Below are positions 1 to 12,599 of a stretch of 64,000 nucleotides of DNA, piece after piece. Position numbers and translations under genes: made by a program. Each line of letters opens with the position of its first letter. Position 1 is the first letter of the stretch. The notes below the pieces were generated by a model. It was not told the origin of the DNA. It did not search any database and saw only the letters and a list, made by a program, of their open reading frames with translations. Source of the DNA: Odontocerum albicorne (lineage: Eukaryota > Arthropoda > Insecta > Trichoptera > Odontoceridae); the NCBI GenBank assembly GCA_949825065.1, contig OX463848.1:30819549-30883548 (forward strand), in the 5' to 3' direction.

Positions 1-181
1 TGTTGTCTCAACTATTTCACTTCCCATTTGTCATTATGTAAAATTTGAACTCCTTTCAGGCTTTTCTTTTTTTTCTCGTTCTTGCTGACAGTTAACCTGA
101 GGATATGTGGGTTTACTTTTTATTTTGTTTTCTGCCATACGTTTTTGTTTTTTTTTTCGATTTATTCTTTAATCTAGATAT

Positions 182-586
182 GCGGGGGTGTGGGATGGAA
201 GCCCCCTGATGCCCTTGCGGTTGGGCTCGCCCTACATTGGTGGGGTGTATCTCGGTGGGGGAATGTTTGTGGGATGAGCCCGGACCTTTTAATGTCTTCT
301 CTCTTGAATGTATTTTTTTTTGTCATCTATTTATTTTCTGTGTTTTTTTTATATTCTTGTTCTACGTGTTTAAGGGTGTGGGCTGAAAAACAACTGGTGT
401 CCCCGTAGGTGGGTTCACCCTATATTGGTGGGGTGTATCTTGGCCGAGGGGATGTTATTAGATACCTTTTGATAGCTTCTGTATTTAATGTACTATCTGC
501 AATTTATGTGTTTTAGAAGTGTTATTTAAATATATTTTGTACATACTATGTTGCTGTCAATAAACCTATATTTATTTATTTCAAAA
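182..586 (+). repeat. Degenerate duplicated G-rich segment, possible retrotransposon 3' tail
   Basis: A 36-bp motif at 217-252 recurs at 405-440 with a few changes. Both copies contain the core ATTGGTGGGGTGTATCT. The local composition is much richer in G than its surroundings. The block ends in an AATAAA-containing, T-rich stretch at about 560-586 that resembles the 3' end of a non-LTR retrotransposon. No reverse transcriptase sequence remains, so the family is not assigned. Confidence 0.35.
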
Positions 587-1070
587 TAATTTTATTAATT
601 AATACTACGACATAACAATTGTTTTTTAATTAACGATTTCTCAAGAATGACTTGATAATTGACTGGGCTGCGTCCCTGAAAATTGGTACAGAATGAGTAT
701 GCACTTGTTAGAGTTATTAATAAAAAAGAATTTCTCTCAATCCTCGCGCTGTTGCTTGACATCATAATAACAATGTGATATGATGTTTTTACTTTGGAAA
801 AACAAAAATTGAAAATTATAGAAGTCATTCAACTGAGCCAACGCGCGTGCCAATTCGTCCAAACTGAATGCAATCGGCATTTGAATACTTTATTAATACA
901 GCCTTTCCCAAACTTTTTCATTAACATACCAGTATTTGTTGATTTTGTTTCAACTAACTTTGTGTTAAAATAATTATAGTTTCAAGCAAAAATTGTAAGG
1001 TTTGGGGTGATAACCAAATGATTAAAAAACCTTTGGAAGACTTATACGAGTACATTAATTAATACACTTA

Positions 1071-1356
1071 TATGGTACCCTTAAACATATCGGAATTAGA
1101 TATTTGGATATGTTGAAGAACATGGTCGGAAGATATATTTGTCTTTGGCCCCATTATCCGTGACTTCGGATTGAGAACTACTGAGTCTACCTACACGTCA
1201 CTTTTAGATCATCATCATATGTGTTGGTTATACTAGTAAATGGAATGGTATTGTTACGGGACGAACTCTTAATCGCCTTTTTTTTTGGTCGTCGGGAATT
1301 GAACCCAAACCCCTCGTTTGGAAGTCACAGATCTTACTAATAAGGATGTGGTCGGT
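1071..1356 (-). mobile_element. tRNA-derived SINE, family B (minus)
   Basis: Read on the minus strand, this has a tRNA-like head with a box B match (complement of GGAATTGAACCC near 1300) and a body ending in GGATATGTT next to GGTACCATA. The same tail closes the copies at 4305-4472 and 28135-28352. Such elements are transcribed by RNA polymerase III and mobilised by LINE proteins. This copy is diverged. Confidence 0.6.
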
Positions 1357-1563
1357 AATATATTACAAAACGCACATATATTAAATTTATTGTATGATTT
1401 GAGGAGTTGATCGTATTTACAAATCAATTATCTCATTAAAATATTTCAGTGAATTGTATAGGCATATGCTACTAGACTCTTCAAAAAGTTTTACTCGTAA
1501 ATTTAGGAAGTATAACCGGAACAAGAATTATTATTATGATATTTAACGCAAATGCTATCAATA

Positions 1564-1700
1564 TCGACCTCCGCCGGTTAGTTGGTAAGGTTTTGGATTT
1601 GATTTCCGTTGGAATCTAGCCTTTAAAAAAGGATTCTATTCTAGCTTTCACTTAAGGTCTCTTAATATATTTCTGGTTATTGGGAAGAGGTTGTCATGTG
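1564..1700 (+). mobile_element. tRNA-derived SINE, family A (diverged, plus)
   Basis: The head begins CGACCTCCG and keeps a GTTGGTAAGG box A remnant. The body shows the family-A signature: GGATTC, then TTTTCACTTAAGG-type sequence, then GGTTGGAAGAGATTGCCA-like sequence. The (TACAATACAA)-type tail is missing. Comparison with the better copies at 23765-23982 and 35893-36110 makes the assignment. Confidence 0.55.
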
Positions 1701-2563
1701 TACGAGAAAAATATAATACAATAGTAATTCAAGAAACACACATTAATTTACTTAAAGGATAATTATAATTTTTTTAACATTTAAATTTAAAAAAATCATT
1801 TTTATAAGTCAAGTGACGTTATTTTCCAACACATAATTTTAAATGGAATAAATTTTGGATCGATCTGCCGGAGCCGACCATAGTTTAGGAAAAGCTGCTT
1901 TAGTAGCGTGTGCATATTATATTGTGCATGTATGAATTTAGCTGCAACGTTATTGAATGTCGTCGCAATTGATTGATACAATCGAACCTTTAAAGAGAGC
2001 ATTTTATTTTTTAACAGTACAATAAATGTCCTTAATTGCCAACGTTCAAACGAGTAATGTCTTCATTTCCAAACTGTTTCGATTCAGCTTGCAAAACTTC
2101 TTTTTCAGAACTAGTTTTCTGGTGATCGTAACATTTTATAGCCGAATTTTGCCTTTCCCAACTGGAATACATTATATTGTCGTTAATACTTTTATTAACA
2201 GCTAATATATTTATTTACAGGTTGAAAATATAGGTACATTTACCTTAAATGTATTCGTAAAACTACAAATAATTTGAGAGTTAACCTCGTTAGAAAAAAA
2301 TATTACAAGTAGTTAATCCAGAAATTTCAATACTAAGCATAATATGGTTTAAAATTATTGAATATCTTTTTAATTTCATACTCTGAAATACAAAATAATT
2401 TATAAAATTAAATGTTATGCATTTTGATTTTATTCTAAATTTCACTTTTAGCTCTACGATGTATATTTTAAAGCATGCCTAAAAGTTAGCATTGTAATAT
2501 ATTGTTTGAAGTGTATTGATCTACGAAACATTTTTAATATATGTATTTTTTTCTTTTTTGCAG

Positions 2564-3255
2564 TGGTCTCACAGCTGGAAGCTCCCGAGAAGTGACTCCA
2601 GTCTACTTGCGGTGTCGGGCTGGCAGGGTCACCTGGCTCTACCCTCACGGAGCTCTGAGGGTGATTCTCAGACTCCACAACTCCATTAGAGAGTTCAGAG
2701 TCTGCGTGCGAGTTCTATCATCCTCGATCGATGACTCAAAATACGACCAAGAACCCGATCTGTACAGTGAAGACAGAGTTCTGGACTTCAGAGAAGAATT
2801 TCCTGGCAAAAAGCACCAAACATACAAGCTTAGAGGAATGAAAAAGAAACGAGATCAGAGTGATCAAGAAGACTATGACAGACTGGAAGAAGATGATCCA
2901 TTCACATATACGACAGAGTCTTATGAATCTTATATGAATAAGTTGAAGAATAAAACTAAAAGAGAAGAGTTTCCCGCCAGGCTGTTCCTGGAAGGGAGCA
3001 GAGGTTTGTTACCTCTATATGCTTCAGACGATGGTCATGTAAAGGACGTTCGTTGCTTCAGATCTAAAGGTGGTCAAGCAGCGATATATGTTGAAGCGGT
3101 GCCGGTCGCAGGAGGTGCAGTGGCCCCAAGAAGAGCGGCACGTTTGCAGTACGACCTGCAGCCCCAGCCTACACACTCGTACGACCCGGCAGCCGAAGAA
3201 TGTCGTCCATGCACTGACCAAGAGATGGCGAACGCCTTCTGCACCAGCGATCTTG
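2564..3255 (+). CDS. METRN: Meteorin-like protein, internal coding exon
   Basis: This exon encodes 230 complete codons of a meteorin-family secreted protein. In vertebrates, meteorin and meteorin-like (METRNL) act as secreted neurotrophic or metabolic signals. The translation begins (S)GLTAGSSREVTPVYLRC and contains WLYPHGALRV, VRCFRSKGG, EECRPCTDQEM and FCTSDL. The last two match the vertebrate CRPC and CTSDF landmarks. Six cysteines are here (RC, VCV, RCF, CRPC, FC). The exon starts in phase 2 after CAG at 2561-2563 and ends in phase 1 before GTGAGC at 3256. The next exon continues CTSDL-V-TRGIIVG, as in vertebrate CTSDFVIHGIIHG. Between cysteines 3 and 4 there is a ~65-residue highly charged insert (from about SSSIDDSK to KTKREEF) absent from the vertebrate protein. 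The signal peptide and first cysteine must be encoded upstream. The homology call is strong; function in this animal is inferred. Confidence 0.93.
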
Positions 3256-4304
3256 GTGAGCTCACATGCATTTCTTATAATAAATGTTTTAAACACTTGT
3301 AAACACGCAATTATACGTTGATTAGAAGATATCGCTCAATCATTAAATTCTTAGAATGTATTTTCATATTCAATGATAAATTATTGAAACGTAATATGAA
3401 TTTAACAACGAAATTGTATAAAATATAGGAGATCCTGAAAATAAACCAACTCGCAAAGCGAATATTTTTTTTCCTTTTTTTCGCTTACTTATTTTAAGAT
3501 GGGATATTTTAGTATTTACAATAACTGATCTCTTCTCTCTTCTCATCATCCGTTGTGTTAAACTTTCCCAACAACATTGTAAGCTTATTATTTCGAGCAG
3601 ATTCTTTAAGTACAAAAAACGTATTGTTTCCCATTGCATTGATCAATAGTTATTATAAATCGGGACCAAAGGAAATAAATGGTCGCGTTTTCATTAAATC
3701 GGTGACGTTACATTCCTCAAATGATTCGCAGAACCGATTGGTCAACCTTTAATGTCTGTATTCGAGTGCGCATTGCGCATTCTCTACTTTAATAACATCT
3801 TCATGTTATGACTGTTGTTGCGAATTCGAGCTGGTGGCCGCTGAGTGCACTCGGTATGATCGATTGAAATGGCCGGGGATCATATTGAATGGCCGGCAAT
3901 GAAACATTTTATGACATGCCCATACGTCTCTTGGTAACTCGGTATCTGAAAAAAAACAACGTCATTAACCTCGAACTTTTGCTTGTTTTGTCCAGGATCT
4001 GATTTTTTTTTCAATGACAAAATTGTTCAAAAACAAAATAACTTATATTTTTACAAGTTGCGTAGGTGTACTGTAATATAGACCTTAACAAAATATAAAT
4101 TATTTAATACATTTCTGTAATATGCACATGTTTTACAACTTGGACAAAGATCAATCATTTATGTAAAAAATATTGTTATCAAATAACCTAAAAAATCATT
4201 AAAACAATATATGGTATCACATTATTGACGATTTGCGGATGCTAAAATGAGTTGAGTAATTCCCATGGGTCATAAAACTTATCCTGCATCATTATCAAAG
4301 TAAC

Positions 4305-4472
4305 CTCGACCTCTGTACCCTAATGGTAAGATTCTTGACTTACACCCGGGAGCTTCAAGTTCGATTCTTGATGATAAACAAAAAAAGGGTGCCAATCTGA
4401 TAAGAGTTCGTCTGGTAACAACACTGTTCAATATGTCCCAAACACGAATATAACATACTGAGAGGTACCATA
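4305..4472 (+). mobile_element. tRNA-derived SINE, family B (plus)
   Basis: A tRNA-like head (CGACCTCTGTACCCTAATGG) is followed by a box B relative (AGTTCGATTCTTGATGA), a short A-rich spacer, and a body ending GAGAGGTACCATA. The tail is the same as in the copy at 28135-28352. Confidence 0.65.
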
Positions 4473-4959
4473 CGAAAACAGAATCAAAATAACAAATTGA
4501 AGTTCTCCGAAAATCTTCCTGCCGGTGCTAGTATTCTTATGGATTGGGATTGTGGATTGTTCTATTCTTGTGGATTGTTCTATTCTAGACCTAATTTCAT
4601 ACCTTACCTCTTCCGAATTTATTGAGTGTAGATTTTTAAACTATAAATTGTAAAAAATTAACACCTCTTGAGTAATATTATACTGTGTAAGAGTAATATT
4701 TTTTTCTTTATTAAATTTTTGAAATGTAAATAATCTAAGACGCTTGCACTTCAGCAAGCTTAGTCTCGATAGATCAAACCCAAAGTTCCAATAGCAAGGA
4801 AATTAAAGTTCCATGACAATATTGGCAGGTTTAATATGCTATAACCTTTCATTAGATAGAGTTTTATATAGCGTTATTTTGTGTTGTTTTTAATAGAAAT
4901 ATAAGAATTCATGGTAACCACCAAATAAGCTACAGAAAACATACATTCAGATGTGACGG

Positions 4960-5056
4960 TCGAAGAGTAAAACCAGTCCGGAATTGAATCCGTTAGAAAT
5001 CTAACTTGGGGTGCCCACTTGCTTAGCGTGAATGTTAACCATAAGACCATGGCCGA
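4960..5056 (-). mobile_element. tRNA-like SINE head (minus)
   Basis: On the minus strand this reads GGCCATGGTCTTATGGTTAA (box A-like), then GGATTCAATTCCGG (box B-like). The spacing fits a tRNA-derived SINE promoter. The body is too short or diverged for a firm family; A or B are both possible. Confidence 0.45.
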
Positions 5057-5471
5057 CACTAGATACTAAAATTGTAATTTAGAGGTAAACAAAATGGCAA
5101 AATACTTAGAAGCGTGCGAAAAACTTAGTTAGATAAGTTGTCCGAGAAAAAGTTACGAATGAAGCACAGAAAGACTGCTTCATGGGCACGCTTAGGATAA
5201 AATAAAGTGAAATTATAAGTATTTACATAAAAAATACATTTATCTTGTACAGTACATACAAAAATGATCTCACCACTTGTTTCTAAATTCACCAAGTAAC
5301 TACAATACTTGAGAGACACTTTTTTTTAATAAAGCGAGCATTTCGTATATTTTTATGACTTTAAGCAGTAAAAAGCGTTAAAAAATGGCTATAAAATATT
5401 ATCTAGTAAATATATCGCGCTTAACCCGGTGAAAACAGCACAAAAGTTAAATAAGCGAACAATTATAATGT

Positions 5472-5572
5472 AAGTCACGTTAGGGACACAACACAACCCC
5501 ACACAACATAAACCATACAAATACAAGTCACGTTAGGGACACAACCCCACACAACATAAACCATACAAATAC
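5472..5572 (+). repeat. Two-copy tandem duplication, 53-bp period
   Basis: AAGTCACGTTAGGGACACAA begins at 5472 and again at 5525. Both copies run on through an ACAACATAAACCATACAAATAC segment. The second copy lacks five bases (one ACACA unit). It looks like a simple local duplication. Confidence 0.85.
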
Positions 5573-6784
5573 AAAGTCGGTGATGCATTTTACTAAACAT
5601 ACTATAAATAATGCTTAAAAAAAAGGTTCGGACAAAAAATATTTCGTGTAATCAGGAAGACTATTTCGCTGACGTCAGGCGTGACAAACTACGAGTATTT
5701 CCAAATCCATACTTAATTTGAAACTCAAGTTTATCTTAAAGGGCAGATAGAGAAATGAGACAAAAAAATAATTATCTTTGATATATAACGATATATGTAC
5801 AATTTTTTTAACTGGTATTTTATCTTTCAATTGAATATTACTTTATAACTGAAATTTGTATATAAGATGCAACTTTACAGTTATTAAACTTGATATCAAA
5901 AGTTCAATGGATTAATTCATTTTGAAACCCAATGGATTCATTCACTATGAATTAAAAGTATAATTTGAAATCTCATAATCAAATTACCGTTTTCTTAAAT
6001 CGAAAAGGACGATTTACAATTAAACTTGATTTATAACTGTTATTTTAAACGACCTTAACTTGCCATAATTTAAATTAAAGCAAATAAATGTTTTTAATGC
6101 AAGTCAAACATATAACTACACTTTCAGATTAAATATACTCGTATATTATAATATTTATAGTTAAGGCAATAAAACTGTGGAGGTTTGAAGACATTGTAAT
6201 TTGTTTAGTAAAACATTATTTATTCAGAACGAAACGGTTTCAAGGTTTTCACTTCAATTGGAATAAACAGGGGCTTACTAAACAATTTACAATGTATTTA
6301 ATGATTTAATGAATTATATTAAAAAGATATTAAATTTCATTTTCTCGCGCACCACTGGTTCGGTACAAATAGTCTCCCGAAGGGTAATTTTTTGTCTCGA
6401 AGGGATTTCTCGTATTAAAGCCCATAAACGTTCCCCTTAATTAACGGTGGACTTTATTGCACCGCTCAGGATTGCATTGCGGCATACTAATTAACTAATT
6501 TGCCATATACTCTTAATGCCCCTTATGATGTTTTCATTTGTTCAATGTGCACCAAAGATATTTATATTCGATACGTAGTTTTCATTTCATCACAAAAATT
6601 TTATAGAAAATAATATACAAGAGAGACTGACAGATGTGGAAACTTCTGGTATGTTTTTATCTCATTGCAATCTTCTACTTCATCTTATTTTAGGCCTGTC
6701 GGCCTGTTATGGTCCTGCATCATTGTTTTCTCATATATTCTACGCAACGCTTACATTTCTACCTCATTTAAGTTGTTGTAAATA

Positions 6785-6942
6785 ATACAAACTGACAGGC
6801 TTATTTTTCGTATGGAAATTTCTTCCAAACAACCAGAAAGGTTTTAAACAAGAATTTAAAAAAAATTGGATTCCAACAGGAATTGAATCTACAACCCTCG
6901 TGCTGGAAGACATGCGTCTTACCAACTAGACTGCGGTGGCCG
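6785..6942 (-). mobile_element. tRNA-derived SINE, family A (minus)
   Basis: The minus strand gives a GGCCACCGCAGTCTAGTTGG head, GTAAGACGCATGTCTTCCAGC, a box B-like AGATTCAATTCCTGTTGGAA and the start of the family-A body. The head-to-body order matches the full copies. The body continues to about 6785. Confidence 0.65.
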
Positions 6943-7642
6943 ATTTTCCCAAAATCTTTTCTACGTATTCAAAAACTGGGTATAATTCTAGTATTTCGAA
7001 TAAAAACTAGAAAAATCAAAGAGGAAACCAAACTTAGTCCACGTTTTTTTATTTATTTAACAAACAAATATTATATTATATACTCTAGAAAATTTCAAAC
7101 AAATAATTGTTTTGAAACTGAATCTATAATAACAGAAAGGATTTGAAAATATTTTTAATGTAATTTAAAATACGTGTGTTAATCTTGTTCATAAAAGTAC
7201 ATTAATTAATTTTTGTTTATTATTTCTAACACAATATAAAATGTAACTAGAACAGGTCTGGCACCACAACCAATTTCTGTTTGGTTAGAACTTTATAAGT
7301 GCCATTTTTTGTTTGATCTGTTTGGGTTAACATAATTTAGGGCTGTAAACACATTTATTTATAGCTCTGCTTTTCACACACACACGCGCGCGCGAGCACC
7401 TTTTTTTAGTTCTCTACCTGTCTTCGAAAAAAATACTGGCCCCGAGTCTCAACAAATTCGCGTTTTTTATACCTTTTAACGGCTTAGGGCGCGTAATCAG
7501 GTGAGCAGATTGAAGATTTTCGCCTACATATTTGAGACGTGAACAAAAAAGGTAATTAATTGAGGAAGAATTTAACAAAGATTTTAAAATTGTGCAGGAG
7601 AAATATAGCTATTGAGTATTAGACTATATTTAATTTATTTAT

Positions 7643-8020
7643 GAGGTGCACGGCCATGCGGTAACGTACTGGACTTCCGTGCGGAAGGTCGCCGGTTCGA
7701 AGCCCGTGCTGTGCTACTCCCCTCGAATGACACAGGCATTATTTTCCGATTAGTATTCGGGGGTATAAGGATACCTATAACTTTGGTCATATCTATTCTT
7801 TCAAAAGGAGAAAAAAACATGCCGGTGTGCTCGAATCGTTTTACTTCGGTGTGCCATCGGATTCAGTACAGCGGTGTGGCCGGTGAGTTTGCTGGTGTGC
7901 AACGGATCACTCACTTAAAAAAAGAAGAAAAAACGAGCTCCACGATACAGCTTAGCTGTCTTACTGAATTGACGTTGGAATGGTACGGGAACCCTCGACT
8001 ACGAAGCCCAGCAACGACGA
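7643..8020 (+). mobile_element. tRNA-derived SINE, family C (plus, most complete copy)
   Basis: The tRNA-like head GAGGTGCACGGCCATGCGGT leads through CTTCCGTGCGGAAGG to box B (CGGTTCGAAGCCC). A ~300-bp body follows with the landmarks GTGCCATCGGATTCAGTACA, GGTGTGGCC, ACTCACTTAAAA and GACGTTGGAATGG, ending near AGCAACGACG. The same landmarks occur in order at 36418-36769, so this is a multi-copy family. Small open frames inside it are incidental. Confidence 0.7.
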
Positions 8021-8121
8021 TATATAACTACATAAATATATACAATCGCGCTGTTTCTCTGTCCAGGCAGGCAGATAGGTGTGGTTGTATGTATATATTT
8101 ACAATAATATTACAGGAACAC

Positions 8122-8170
8122 TTAACGGTTAAGACTTGGCCATCTAAAATGCACAAGTCTTAACCGTTAA
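8122..8170. repeat. Perfect 17-bp hairpin with 15-nt loop
   Basis: TTAACGGTTAAGACTTG (8122-8138) is exactly complementary to 8154-8170. It lies just beyond SINE family C and is not part of that family's body. The stem is long enough to fold as RNA, but nothing shows that it is transcribed. Confidence 0.85.
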
Positions 8171-8444
8171 CTTGTATCAAAATGTTTGACTAATCAAGCA
8201 TATAACTCTATATTTCTTATACACATGACTTTATTATACGTACATCTCATTTACCTCCCATTATCCAGATTTTATCCTAAATTGGTTTTCTCTGACTAAA
8301 AAAATATTTTAAGAACCACGACCTCAACACCACCAAAAATCACATCTTAACGAAGGGTTATTTTTTTGTCTCCTGTATTCTAGAAATAGCATGCAGTTGC
8401 TGCAAACATTTTTTTTTAATATTAAAAAAATTAAAAATACATAC

Positions 8445-8520
8445 ATACCATTGCGCCATTTTTCTGTCGGGATAGGCAGATGACAGGGTGTCATACTTTC
8501 TTAACTTGACACACATTCAA
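8445..8520 (-). mobile_element. 3' end of the dispersed LINE family E (minus)
   Basis: The minus strand reads ...CCTATCCCGACAGAAAAATG, then GCGCAATGGTATGTATGTAT. This is the conserved terminal segment (consensus about GACAGGGAAATGGCGTGATG) followed by a TATG-rich tail. The same terminus is seen near 12850, 19210, 23080, 24200, 25270 and 54610. Confidence 0.6.
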
Positions 8521-8739
8521 TTTTCTAAAAGCTAGATTTCAAGTTAACTTAAATTATACGTAGAAAAATGACGGAATACGAAATCATTTAACTTTGAGCG
8601 TTTGATATTCAATAAATTTAATATCAGAATCTCATTTTTATTCCTTAACTAAAAATTCAGTGATTCACTTCACAATAAACTAGAAAAATCTTCATCATAT
8701 TTTCGTAGCTTAATTTTTTACACTTTTGATAGTTGGATG

Positions 8740-8860
8740 ATCGATAGTTGAACGACCTTCGTGATAGTTGGACGACCTTCGTGACCTAGTTAGTAAGACG
8801 CATGTCTTCTGGCCTGGAGGTTACGGATTCGATTCCTGTTAGAACCCAGATTTCAGTTTC
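8740..8860 (+). mobile_element. SINE family A head with a locally triplicated start
   Basis: GATAGTTGGA/GATAGTTGAACGACCTTCGTG repeats in three overlapping steps at 8740-8780. A family-A head then follows: GACCTAGTTAGTAAGACGC, ACGGATTCGATTCC, AGAACCCAGATTTCAG. The downstream body is not recognisable. Confidence 0.6.
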
Positions 8861-9627
8861 TGTAACTCAATTCAGTTTCTGTAACAGCATACCATAATTT
8901 TGAAAAGGTTTGAAACCAATCGCAATGTCTCGTCCACCACTAACTGTCTACCCCTGTTTAATATAATAGTTCGAAAAGAGTTGGCGCCCATCCTATTGAT
9001 AGGTGTTCGATCCAAATCCTTAGAAATGTACCTCCTTGACCGCACTGACGCGGACTTTTAACATGTGTCTTACCAGGGCAGCTCACTTATTCCACCGATT
9101 ATCGATCCCTTTTCTTATTTCATCGTTTTTTTATGTAAATATAACAGAATTCTTAACAGTTTTTCCTGCCCTCTCTATAATTTAGAAATAATTTTATCGT
9201 CTCAAAGATTTTGTCGTTTAAATCGCATTCTTGCATTTTTGGTGTTTGCATTTTTGAAATCGACCTTAATTATAAAGAGGATCTAACCTTGAACACGATA
9301 CTTTGGGGGCTTATAAATTACCTGACCAAACTAATATAGACGTTTAAACATATGGAATTTATGTGGAGGATTCAATTCTCACACTTTTCGCAACTTATCA
9401 TTTTTAATTTGACCATTTCGGATTCTTCTTTTGTAAAAAGCAAGTTTCAAATTACTCATATGTTTAAATACATACATTTTTGTTAGGATTAATTTATCAA
9501 AATGAATGCTATAGAGATGCGCGCATTATGAGAAATTCGTAAAATGTCAATTATGACAGAATGTGGAATGTAATGAGATATGAATACACGGTTAAAATGG
9601 ATGTATTTTTTAATACATTATCGTTGT

Positions 9628-9802
9628 ATACAGAACAACCTGGCAGATTTACTGTCACTTGGAAATCTCTTTTAACCAACTAAAAATATATTAAAAAGGC
9701 CTTAAATAAAAATCAGACTGGAACCCTTTAGAATTATGTCTACCAACGTGAATCGAACCCAAATCAAAGACTTCTTACCATCTATGCTATCTATTGTGGG
9801 GA
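9628..9802 (-). mobile_element. tRNA-derived SINE, family A (minus, diverged)
   Basis: From the right, the minus strand shows a degraded head, a GGGTTCGATTCACGTTGG box B, then the family body (CCAGTCTGATTTTTATTTAA, AAGAGATTTCCAAGTGACAG). The order is as in the full-length copies. Confidence 0.6.
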
Positions 9803-9829
9803 TCACGGTGTTGTTAGTAAAATTAATGA

Positions 9830-10030
9830 AACAGCGTTAAGACAGTTTGGACGCATAGAGGAAATAAATGTCTAAACGAATATATCATATGTGTATAAGT
9901 CAGAAGTGTAAAATGTGTATGGAAGATGTAAATTAAAGAAAACGTGGCTGGATCAAGTGATCCAGATTGTAAAAAGGGGTAAGTTCATTAATAAAAGAGT
10001 CTCAAATAATAGAAAATTATACATAGTGGA
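9830..10030 (+). mobile_element. LINE family E fragment (plus, C-terminal coding debris)
   Basis: Broken frames recall the C-terminus of an RTE-like reverse transcriptase polyprotein: LRQFGRIEE (compare the usual LRWFGHVER) and VKCVWKM. Stops and frameshifts interrupt it. The family is defined by overlap with the copies at 12600-12890, 25080-25285 and 27115-27355. Confidence 0.5.
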
Positions 10031-10823
10031 GGATGCGAAAGTTATATATTTGGATAAAATGTAGAGATATAAAAGTTAATGATTTATAAATCCACTGACA
10101 AGTAATATAATTTATTTATCAATCTTTATAGTTACTTAGAGAAACATGGGCACACCATTGTAGAATGAAAGGAAACTAAATATTCTTGAAGCTAAGCTGC
10201 ATTATATTGTATGCTCTAAGAAAGTACATAAAAATAATGGAAATGGAAATGAACCAGCATTCAAGAATATTACAAGACCGTGCTAGCGACCATTATAATT
10301 CGTCATAAACTTTTGATTGATAAAATATATATTCTTTATTGTCAGTATAACACGGTTACATTAATAGGATATAAAATAAAATACATCACATAACATATAT
10401 TCTTCCACATTTTTCGTTAAAACGACGGCATACTTTCAAGCCATGGTATCCAGTAGACAATACCATAAATAACAATTGGATTTTGTTACCAAAAAGATAA
10501 CCTGGTCCCATATGGATTTTACTGCAGCACTCCAGTCTCCGCGGGGGACCTCATAAAGTCTCGTATCACGTCAAGACTTCCATGTTCATCATATGTTTAT
10601 TTTATTCAAATTATTTTATTGATTTATTCTTTGTACGGACAGACGTACATGTCCCCCGAACAGGACCGGTTGTTGTCCAACTCGTTCGTAATATACATAG
10701 TTTTGTAACTGTGACATTTGAAAGATACATACTTATAGAACACATCTTTGAGGTTGTGCCAATCACGATTTGATTGTGATTGTCTCTGGATTTCAAAAGA
10801 AAGGCTAAACAAATAAGATTAGT

Positions 10824-10963
10824 TTCTTAGCAATAATTAATATTCTTCTTCTTCTTCTCCCTGGCTCCATCCCAACTCACTGTCTGCGAATACTGTTGGG
10901 GTCAGCTCTCCTCGTCCTCAGATTTTTTAATACATATTAATTATTCTTAGCAATAATTAATAT
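10824..10963 (-). mobile_element. 100-bp 5'-truncated RTE-type LINE insertion with 20-bp target-site duplication
   Basis: The 20-bp sequence TTCTTAGCAATAATTAATAT occurs at 10824-10843 and exactly again at 10944-10963. Between them is a 100-bp segment which, on the minus strand, ends in a (GAA)n tail after GGATGGAGCCAGGGA. That is the typical form of a very short RTE-clade insertion. Such 5' truncation is characteristic of target-primed reverse transcription. Confidence 0.75.
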
Positions 10964-12599
10964 GTATTAAATTATATCAATATGTCAATAATCGGGTATT
11001 AATAGTTAAAGAAGGAATATAGAACATTCTTTTAACAATAAAAACTAAAAAAAAAATTCCGAGATTCCAAAATAAATAATTTAAATATCTATCGTTTTTA
11101 TTCCACTGTATGATGTATAAGTTTAAAAAAAGCATTATAAGTAAAGGCTCGTAACATTACGATACAAATCAATTCGAGTTTATTAACACAAAGAAACAAC
11201 TGAAAAAAACATACGCGCAATAAACTACAGAATAAATGTTAGGGCAGATAATAAAGAAAAGGTAGGCACACTTACACACTTTCAGGGTATCCTTAATGAA
11301 CATATTTTTTCTTCATAATTGACAAGTTAGTTATTTTGATTTTTTATGTATGAAAGAAATTATCTGGCACCTTCAGTCAATTGAATTTTTTTCCTTTCAT
11401 AAAAAAAATATGTTTATGGTAAAACCCTTAATTTTCTTCGAAAATTATGACTTCCCTTTCTGATGACATTGTATATTTTATACCACAAAACACACTTTGT
11501 ATTACAACTTTTACTAAATCACAATTCAAGCGATTTCAAAGCCTACGGGTTTCTTCATAAAGACTCGAGGGCGTCAGGGCAAAACATGTTAAGCTGAAGA
11601 AATGCTTTTCTGTTGGATTTACTCATGTACTGGACAAAGTATTGTTTTCTTTTAAACCGTTTTATTTTTGAATTCATGTTTATATGTAGCTTACATGCTG
11701 CCAAAAGAAAGGCTGCTGCAAATTTAACCTGTATATCGTTTTTTTTAACTTTGATCTCCTTACCATCGGAATTTTGAGTTCAATCTGTGAAGACGGTGTG
11801 CAACAGATTGCACATAATAAACCAATATACGCACAAGTGTCTTCCGTTCGCAGAATGTCTTACAATCATAGTCAATCACGAATGATTGCCTATCGTATCG
11901 GGCAAGGGATTTATTACATGTATCAATTGAATTAAAACTTCAGCAAACGAATCATATTGTAATTTTTTAATTACATTGTAATTTATAATATTTTTACCTT
12001 TTAATGTGTTAAAACGATTACGAAAATTACTACCCATCTGTGAGAAGGTCCCCTTTTTATGATGCGTTGTAGGAGTTCCTTAATTATTCATCACGGAACA
12101 TTACTGAAGAGACAACTCCCCCTGACTCGGCATAACTTGTACCCTTATGTTAGGTTCCCCGTACTCTTGGCTCACCCTCCATATTCCATCAGTCATTGCC
12201 CAGACGTAGGAGCAAAAAATGATACAAGTGTAGCTGGGTCGGACCCTTAGTGCTTCAGTTCATCCTCCACACCAGGGTGAATCAAGTGAATTTTATTTCA
12301 TTTTTGAATTCTTATTGTAGTCAAATGGAAGGTTCTGTATTTTTCGTCTAAATAATTGAATATAGTTGTTTTTAGTATTCTATTTACAAATATGACTTCT
12401 TAACATGAGTATATTTAGTTTTATTCTAGTCATTTTTACATAAAAGTATTACAATGTACGGCCATTTATCGACCATTAAAAAGGTTACAAAAGTAATACT
12501 CAAATTAGAATTCTGTTTTTTTTTGTAAAGAATATATGGCATATCGAGTTTTGACAGACTAAAACAAGTAGTTTCTAAGGATTAATTTGAGCTAAAAAC

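Larger units (their letters stand above)
1..2563. other. Sequence before the first visible meteorin exon (intron or 5' flank)
   Basis: This stretch ends in a clear 3' splice site: a T-rich tract followed by CAG at 2561-2563. At least its right part is therefore intron of the meteorin-like gene. It contains a degenerate duplicated segment (182-586) and two SINE copies (1071-1356 and 1564-1700), listed separately. The remaining AT-rich sequence (about 590-1070 and 1700-2540) shows no coding region I recognise. I looked for an upstream exon encoding a signal peptide and a Cys-Ser-Trp segment and did not find one. Confidence 0.6.

Noticed and set aside
5472..5572. Telomere-like TTAGGG sequences
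   Set aside because: TTAGGG occurs only once per 53-bp unit as part of a larger non-telomeric duplication, so there is no interstitial telomere array.
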